Shown here piece after piece: positions 59,594-64,000 of a DNA stretch of 64,000 bases. The notes beneath the pieces were generated by a model. It did no database searches. It had not been told where the DNA came from and saw only the letters and a list, made by a program, of their open reading frames with translations. Position 1 is the first letter of the stretch, and every line of letters begins with the position of its first letter. The translations under genes were made by a program, and so were the position numbers. The stretch is from Krasilnikovia cinnamomea (GTDB lineage Bacteria; Actinomycetota; Actinomycetes; Mycobacteriales; Micromonosporaceae): NCBI RefSeq assembly GCF_004217545.1, contig NZ_SHKY01000001.1, positions 3,100,001 to 3,164,000 on the forward strand, written 5' to 3'.

Positions 59594-60405
59594 GAGAAGA
59601 GCCGCTCCAGGTACGCCGCCACCCCGTCCTCGTCGTTCGTGAGCGTCACCTCGTCGGCGACCTCACGGACGGCGGGGTGGGCGTTGCCCATCGCGACGGA
59701 CCGGCCCGCCCAGCTCAGCATCGGTACGTCGTTGGGCATGTCGCCGAACGCCACGACGTCCGCCGCCGTGAACCCCTCCCGCTCGCACAGCCACGCCAGC
59801 CCGGCCGCCTTGGTCACCCCCGCCGCGGAGATCTCCACCAGCGCGGCCGACGAGGAGTGCGTGGCCTCGGCCAGCCCGGCCAGGGTGTGCCCGACGAGCG
59901 TGTAGAAGTCGTCCGGTTCGTGGGCGACCGACCGGGCCAGCAGCTTCACCGCCGGAACGGTGGTCAGCTCCTCGGGCGTGGCGAGCACCCGTACGTTGCG
60001 GTGCTCGGCCTCCCAGGTCATCGGCCACCGTTCCTCGTACCAGAACTTGCGGCCGTCCTCGACCTCGACGGCCAGCGCGACGTCCGGGATGGCCTCGCGC
60101 AGCCGCTTGGTCACCTCCAGCAGCAGCTCGACCTCGAGCGGGGCGGCGCGCAGCACGTGATCGGTGTCGGGGTCGTAGACGATCGCCCCGTTCGCGCAGA
60201 TCGCGGGCAGCGGCTCGGCCAACTGGTCGTAGAGCTGCCGGAGCCAGCGCAGCGGCCGCCCGGTGACCAGCACGGTCGGCACCCCCTGCCGAACCAGCCG
60301 GTCGAGCACCTCAGCGGTACGCGGGCTGAGCGAGCCGTCGGTGCGGATCAGGGTGCCATCAATGTCGGAGGCGACGAGGCGGACCGGCGGCGGAGCTGAC
60401 ATCAC
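59590..60405 (-). CDS. HAD-superfamily hydrolase (Cof type)
   Basis: 271 residues. HAD motif I is VRLVASDIDGTLIRTDGSL, motif II is VPTVLVTGRPL and motif IV is VVAFGDMPNDVPML with the Cof/IIB cap in between (ALAVEVEDGRKFWYEE). It probably dephosphorylates a sugar phosphate or nucleotide; the substrate is not predictable. Its ATG overlaps the stop of the upstream HAD gene by ATGA, so the two are translationally coupled. Confidence 0.92.
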   Translation of the reverse strand: MMSAPPPVRLVASDIDGTLIRTDGSLSPRTAEVLDRLVRQGVPTVLVTGRPLRWLRQLYDQLAEPLPAICANGAIVYDPDTDHVLRAAPLEVELLLEVTKRLREAIPDVALAVEVEDGRKFWYEERWPMTWEAEHRNVRVLATPEELTTVPAVKLLARSVAHEPDDFYTLVGHTLAGLAEATHSSSAALVEISAAGVTKAAGLAWLCEREGFTAADVVAFGDMPNDVPMLSWAGRSVAMGNAHPAVREVADEVTLTNDEDGVAAYLERLFS

Positions 60406-61223
60406 CTCGACAGTAGCTTGTCCAGGAACACGGCCACTCCGTCGGCGTCGTTGGTCAGGGTCACCTCGTCCGCGGCGGCGAGGATCGACGGGTGGGCGTT
60501 GGCTACCGCCACCCGGCCCCAGCCCGCCCAGCCGAACATCGGCAGGTCGTTCGGCATGTCCCCGAACACCAGCACGTCACCGGGATCGATGCCGACCGAC
60601 TGCGCCACCACCGCCAGGCCCGAAGCCTTGTCCACCCCGGGCGGGCAGATCTCGACGAAGTTCATGCCGGCCTGGGTGACCGACGCCACCTCGGGCGGCA
60701 CGATCCGCTGCGCGGTGGCCAGCAGGTCGTCGACGTCGCAGTCGGCGCAGCGGGCGAACGCCTTGATCACGTCCACGGCGACGCACGCCTCGCGCGGACG
60801 TTCCTCGATCACCACCGGATAGCGCCAGGTGGGGTCGCGGTCGCCCCACAGCGGGGCGTCGTCGTGCTCGAGCGCCTCCACCAGCACGGACAGCGGCCCG
60901 ACGGCGGCCTCCAGGTCGGCCAGGATGCCGGCGAGGGCGCGCCCGGACAGCCGCCGGGTGTGCAGGGTGACCGGTTCGTCCGGGTGGCTGTGGTCGACCA
61001 CCCAGCCGCCCTGGGCTAGGACGAGGAACTCCGCGGCGCGGATGTCGGAGCGGGTCAGCCCGGTCAGCCGGGGACCCCGGCCGGTGGCGCCGACCACCCG
61101 GATCCCGGCGGCCCGGACCCGATCGAGGACCTCATGGGTGTACGGGGACACGGTGTCGTCGCTGCGCACCAGCGTGCCGTCGAGATCGGTGGCGATGAGC
61201 TTCGGCAAGCCGGGCTTGACCAT
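60402..61223 (-). CDS. HAD-superfamily hydrolase (Cof type)
   Basis: 273 residues, a paralogue of its neighbour. Motif I LPKLIATDLDGTLVRSDDTV, motif II IRVVGATGRG and motif IV VLVFGDMPNDLPMFGWAG are intact. The cap contains two cysteines (FARCADCDVDD). GGAGGT lies 5-6 bases before the ATG. It follows serS by 107 bases on the same strand. The serS-HAD neighbourhood recurs in actinobacteria. Substrate unknown. Confidence 0.92.
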   Translation of the reverse strand: MVKPGLPKLIATDLDGTLVRSDDTVSPYTHEVLDRVRAAGIRVVGATGRGPRLTGLTRSDIRAAEFLVLAQGGWVVDHSHPDEPVTLHTRRLSGRALAGILADLEAAVGPLSVLVEALEHDDAPLWGDRDPTWRYPVVIEERPREACVAVDVIKAFARCADCDVDDLLATAQRIVPPEVASVTQAGMNFVEICPPGVDKASGLAVVAQSVGIDPGDVLVFGDMPNDLPMFGWAGWGRVAVANAHPSILAAADEVTLTNDADGVAVFLDKLLSR

Positions 61224-61330
61224 CTCTACCTCCGAGGGTCGGATACCCCCGCGGAGGGCGGAAGGAGAAGGCTACACCCGGCCTGCCACCTGCGACCATT
61301 ACGTTTGGTGGCCGCCGTATTTCGATCCCG

Positions 61331-62590
61331 TTAGCGGACGGGTTCCAGCACGTCGCGCCCGCCCAGGAACGGCTGCAGCGCCTTGGGCACCCGCACCGAG
61401 CCGTCCGGCAGCTGGTGGTTCTCCAGGATCGGGATGAGCCAGCGGGTGGTGGCGAGGGTGCCGTTCAGCGTGGCCGCGGTCTGCGGTTTGCCGTCTTCGT
61501 CGCGGTAGCGGATGTTGAGCCGCCGCGCCTGGAAGGTGGTGCAGTTCGAGGTCGAGGTGACCTCCCGGTAGCGCTGCTGCGACGGCACCCACGCCTCGCA
61601 GTCGTACTTGCGGGCCGCGCTGGTGCCGAGGTCGCCCGCGGCCACGTCGATCACCCGGTACGGGATCTCGACCTTGGCCAGCATCTCCTCCTCCATGGCC
61701 AGCAGCTTCAGGTGCTCCGCCTGGGCGTCCTCCGGGCGGCAGAACGAGAACATCTCCACCTTGTCGAACTGGTGCACCCGCAGGATCCCGCGCACGTCCC
61801 GGCCGTGCGACCCGGCCTCCCGCCGGAAACACGACGACCAGCCCGCGTACCGCTGCGGGCCGTCGAGCTCCAAGATCTCGTTCGAGTGGTACGCCGCCAG
61901 CGCCACCTCCGAGGTGCCGACGAGGTAGAGGTCGTCGGCCTCCAGCCGGTAGATCTCGCTGGCGTGTGCGCCGAGGAAGCCCGTACCCTCCATCGACTCG
62001 GGCTTGACCAGCACCGGCGTGATCGACGGCGTGAAGCCGTGCTCGACCGCCTGCTGGATCGCCATCTGCAGCAGCGCGAGCTGCAGCAGCGCGCCCACCC
62101 CGGTCAGGTAGTAGAACCGCGAGCCCGACACCTTCGCGCCGCGCTCGGTGTCGATCGCCCGCAGCCCCTCACCCAGCTCCAGGTGGTCCTTGGGCTCGGG
62201 GATGTCCGGGATCTGCCCGACCTCGCGCAGCACCACGAAGTCGTCCTCGCCGCCGGGTGGCACCCCGTCCTGGACCAGGTTGGGCACGGCCAGATGCGCC
62301 CGGCGCAGTGCCTGGTCGGCGTCGGTCGCGGCGGCCTCGGCCGCCTTCACCTCGGCAGCCAGTTCTTTGGTACGCGCCAGCAGCGCGGCCCGTTCGTCGC
62401 CGGTGGCCTTCGGCACCTGCTTGCCCAGGGACTTCTGCTCCGCCCGTACAGCCTCGAAGCGCTGGGTGGCGGCCCGGCGCTCCTCGTCGGCGCGCAGCAG
62501 GTCGTCGACCACCGTGGTCGGTTCGCCGCGCAGGCGCTGGCTGGCACGGATCGGCTCGGGGTCCTCGCGGAGCAGACGCAGGTCAATCAC
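61331..62590 (-). CDS. serS: Seryl-tRNA synthetase
   Basis: Charges tRNA-Ser and tRNA-Sec with serine. 419 residues, the normal length. It has the N-terminal coiled-coil arm ([37 protein letters not shown]) and class II motifs ([77 protein letters not shown]). It starts with a GTG at 62590 ([16 protein letters not shown]), 8 bases after TAGGCT, with no ribosome site visible. Confidence 0.97.
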   Translation of the reverse strand: MIDLRLLREDPEPIRASQRLRGEPTTVVDDLLRADEERRAATQRFEAVRAEQKSLGKQVPKATGDERAALLARTKELAAEVKAAEAAATDADQALRRAHLAVPNLVQDGVPPGGEDDFVVLREVGQIPDIPEPKDHLELGEGLRAIDTERGAKVSGSRFYYLTGVGALLQLALLQMAIQQAVEHGFTPSITPVLVKPESMEGTGFLGAHASEIYRLEADDLYLVGTSEVALAAYHSNEILELDGPQRYAGWSSCFRREAGSHGRDVRGILRVHQFDKVEMFSFCRPEDAQAEHLKLLAMEEEMLAKVEIPYRVIDVAAGDLGTSAARKYDCEAWVPSQQRYREVTSTSNCTTFQARRLNIRYRDEDGKPQTAATLNGTLATTRWLIPILENHQLPDGSVRVPKALQPFLGGRDVLEPVR

Positions 62591-62598
62591 GGTAGTTG

Positions 62599-62604
62599 AG
62601 CCTA
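62599..62604 (-). promoter_or_regulatory. Candidate leaderless -10 of serS
   Basis: TAGGCT on the minus strand ends 8 bases before the GTG of serS. Confidence 0.45.
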
Positions 62605-62651
62605 CCGGCGCCCCCGGCCCTCGTTCAGCCTGATATCGCCTGCCGTCCCGA

Positions 62652-63416
62652 TCAGGCCGACTCGTCGCGTTCCGCCGACTCGGGCGGCAACGGCTGGGCC
62701 GAGGTGACGGTGAGGCCGTACGGCGCCTCCGGGGGCCCCTCGTCGTCGGTGTCGCGGGGCCGCCGCCACGACCACACCGTGGGTGCGGCCGCCTCGTCAG
62801 CGCCGTCGGCGGGCTCGCGCTCCGCGCCGGGTTCGAGGTGCCGGCCCGCCAGGTACAGCGCCAGCATGACGGCCGCGACCCCGAACAGCGCACACCAGAT
62901 TCCCCGCCCGTACGTCAGCTTCAACTGGTCGTCGCCGAGCTGGACGGTGAAGACGCTGCCCAGTACCCCGCTGGCGTGGCGCAGGTGGGCCGTCGCGGCG
63001 GCCAGCAGGGCGAGCAGGACCCCGGCGGTGCTGAGCCCGACCAGCCGGGCGTACCGGCGGCCGGTACGCGGGCCGAACAGCACCAGCACCACGGCCGTGA
63101 CCAGCGGGAACAGCCCCACGAGATAGCCGCCACCCCACGCGCCCAGGTCGGCGACCGTGGCGGACAGCGGCTTGGTGCCGACCTGGCCGTCGCCGAAGAC
63201 GGTGGCGTCCACCGCGGTGACCTGCCATTCGGAGATCAGCGACGCGCCCAGCGCGACGCCGCCCAGCGCGGCGGCCAGCGGCACGAGTCGCCGGTCCGCG
63301 GCCAGCCCGCCGGCCCAGTCGGCGAGGCGCCGTCGCGGCCGCTCCGGACCCGACTCGTCGTCGTGGCCGAACTCGACCACCGATGGCTGTTCCCCGGCCG
63401 GCATGAGATCCATCAT
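62652..63416 (-). CDS. Four-helix membrane protein of unknown function
   Basis: 254 residues. Four predicted helices: [60 protein letters not shown] and [20 protein letters not shown]. The long loop after helix 1 ([24 protein letters not shown]) would be extracytoplasmic, and the C-terminal tail is acidic and disordered. No family recognised. It is upstream of serS on the same strand and divergent from the osmC-like gene. The ATG at 63416 is chosen among nearby in-frame starts; a start at 63449 is possible. Confidence 0.75.
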   Translation of the reverse strand: MMDLMPAGEQPSVVEFGHDDESGPERPRRRLADWAGGLAADRRLVPLAAALGGVALGASLISEWQVTAVDATVFGDGQVGTKPLSATVADLGAWGGGYLVGLFPLVTAVVLVLFGPRTGRRYARLVGLSTAGVLLALLAAATAHLRHASGVLGSVFTVQLGDDQLKLTYGRGIWCALFGVAAVMLALYLAGRHLEPGAEREPADGADEAAAPTVWSWRRPRDTDDEGPPEAPYGLTVTSAQPLPPESAERDESA

Positions 63417-63457
63417 GGCCCGGTCCGGCCTCGGCGGCCAGCACACCACGAATGGAC

Positions 63458-63463
63458 TAGCGT
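63458..63463 (+). promoter_or_regulatory. Candidate leaderless -10 of the osmC-like gene
   Basis: TAGCGT ends 7 bases before the ATG at 63471. Confidence 0.45.
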
Positions 63464-63470
63464 CTGGTAC

Positions 63471-63899
63471 ATGCCTATTCGCACTGCATCAGCCCGCTGG
63501 TCCGGCAACCTCACCGAAGGCACCGGAACGATCAAGACCGGCAAGGGTGGCCTGTCCGGGAACTACTCCTTCGCGTCGCGGTTCGAGGAGGGCCAGGGGA
63601 CGAACCCCGAGGAGCTCATCGGCGCCGCGCACGCCGGCTGCTTCTCGATGGCCTTCTCCAAGGGCCTCGCCGACGCGGGTTTCACCCCCACCTCGGTCGA
63701 CACCACCGCGAAGGTCCACCTGGACAAGACCGACGCCGGGATGACCGTCACCCGCATCGAGCTGGAGACGGTCGGCGACGTGCCGGGCATCGACGACGGC
63801 ACGTTCCAGAAGATCGCCCTCGGCGCCAAGGAGAACTGCCCGATCTCGCGCCTGCTCTCCCCCGGCGCCGAGATCAGCCTGAACGCCTCGCTGGCCTGA
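63471..63899 (+). CDS. OsmC-family thiol peroxidase
   Basis: 142 residues. Thiol-dependent reduction of organic hydroperoxides. The two redox cysteines are present: IGAAHAGCFSMAFSKGL and AKENCPISRLLSPGAEI. The N-terminus IRTASARWSGNLTEGTGTIKTGKGGLSGNYSFASRFE is of OsmC rather than Ohr type. It is divergent from the four-helix membrane protein gene with a 54-base gap. Confidence 0.93.
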   Translation: MPIRTASARWSGNLTEGTGTIKTGKGGLSGNYSFASRFEEGQGTNPEELIGAAHAGCFSMAFSKGLADAGFTPTSVDTTAKVHLDKTDAGMTVTRIELETVGDVPGIDDGTFQKIALGAKENCPISRLLSPGAEISLNASLA

Positions 63900-63902
63900 T
63901 CC

Positions 63903-63927
63903 ACACGCGGCCGGTGTGCTCGCGTGT
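63903..63927 (+). terminator. Weak hairpin after the osmC-like gene
   Basis: ACACGCG (63903-63909) pairs perfectly with CGCGTGT (63921-63927) four bases after the stop codon. It has no T-run. The remaining bases to the window end show no gene. Confidence 0.4.
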
Positions 63928-64000
63928 CTGTCCGACACCCGACCGCACCGGCCGCGCCGATCGTCCCCCGGTGTGCGCCGGTGGCGCACAATGGGCGTTG

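Noticed and set aside
1-64000. CRISPR arrays, insertion sequences, prophage, tRNA or rRNA genes
   Set aside because: No regularly spaced direct repeats of CRISPR size, no transposase or integrase frames, and no cloverleaf or rRNA sequence was noticed. A tRNA or covariance scan would be needed to exclude a missed tRNA.

Overview
The window looks like an oriC-proximal stretch of a very GC-rich actinobacterial chromosome, most likely Micromonosporaceae. The reasons are the codon bias (nearly all third positions G or C), many GTG starts, actinobacterial families (bacterial proteasome activator Bpa, DUF5318, DUF4192, ALF-repeat proteins) and gene order. murJ and cca resemble the left flank of oriC in Mycobacterium (Rv3907c-Rv3910). 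The run ino1-padR-DUF5318-ponA-GT87 and rpsF-ssb-rpsR-rplI-dnaB matches the Rv0046c-Rv0058 side. dnaA itself is not in the window. No rRNA, tRNA, CRISPR array, transposase or prophage was seen.

Layout. 1-5.9 kb: a pseudokinase gene cut by the window edge, the lipid II flippase murJ, an unknown gene, the CCA-adding enzyme and a DNA alkyltransferase. 6-15.2 kb: inositol-1-phosphate synthase with an autoregulated PadR repressor, DUF5318, a class A penicillin-binding protein and two polytopic glycosyltransferase-like proteins. 15.2-17.1 kb: endonuclease IV and a secreted Thr/Pro-rich protein. 17.4-25.5 kb: rpsF-ssb-rpsR-rplI, a very large disordered Trp/Gln-rich membrane-anchored protein on the opposite strand, and replicative helicase dnaB carrying a 424-residue intein. 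25.6-29.9 kb: a minus-strand operon of a GGDEF-EAL c-di-GMP enzyme, a GT87 protein and a small zinc-ribbon protein.

30.4-49.2 kb contains most of the molybdenum cofactor pathway in three separate blocks: moaC-mog-moeA-moaE; moaA-moaD-metallophosphoesterase; and fdhD with mobA-DUF6457. Between them are GT87, DoxX, an AAA ATPase with a striking twin operator, a membrane-anchored protein, a prepilin peptidase, an unusual fusion of an EndoQ-type PHP endonuclease to a UvrD helicase, fructosamine kinase, a GNAT acetyltransferase and DUF4192. 49.2-64 kb holds a YbjN-like protein, a secreted ALF-repeat protein ending in a type-44 polymorphic toxin domain with a small secreted partner gene, a beta-propeller lipoprotein, an Lrp/AsnC regulator divergent from a DDAH-type amidinohydrolase, a hicBA module whose toxin gene is frameshifted, bpa, two HAD phosphatases with serS, a membrane protein and an OsmC peroxidase.

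Recurring themes: cell-envelope assembly (murJ, pseudokinase, ponA, several GT-C-like enzymes), genome maintenance (cca, ogt, nfo, EndoQ-UvrD, ssb, dnaB) and Moco synthesis. At least thirteen genes have a TANNNT-type -10 hexamer 6-9 bases before the start codon, suggesting widespread leaderless transcription. Product names rest on motif recognition from the sequence alone; no database search was run.
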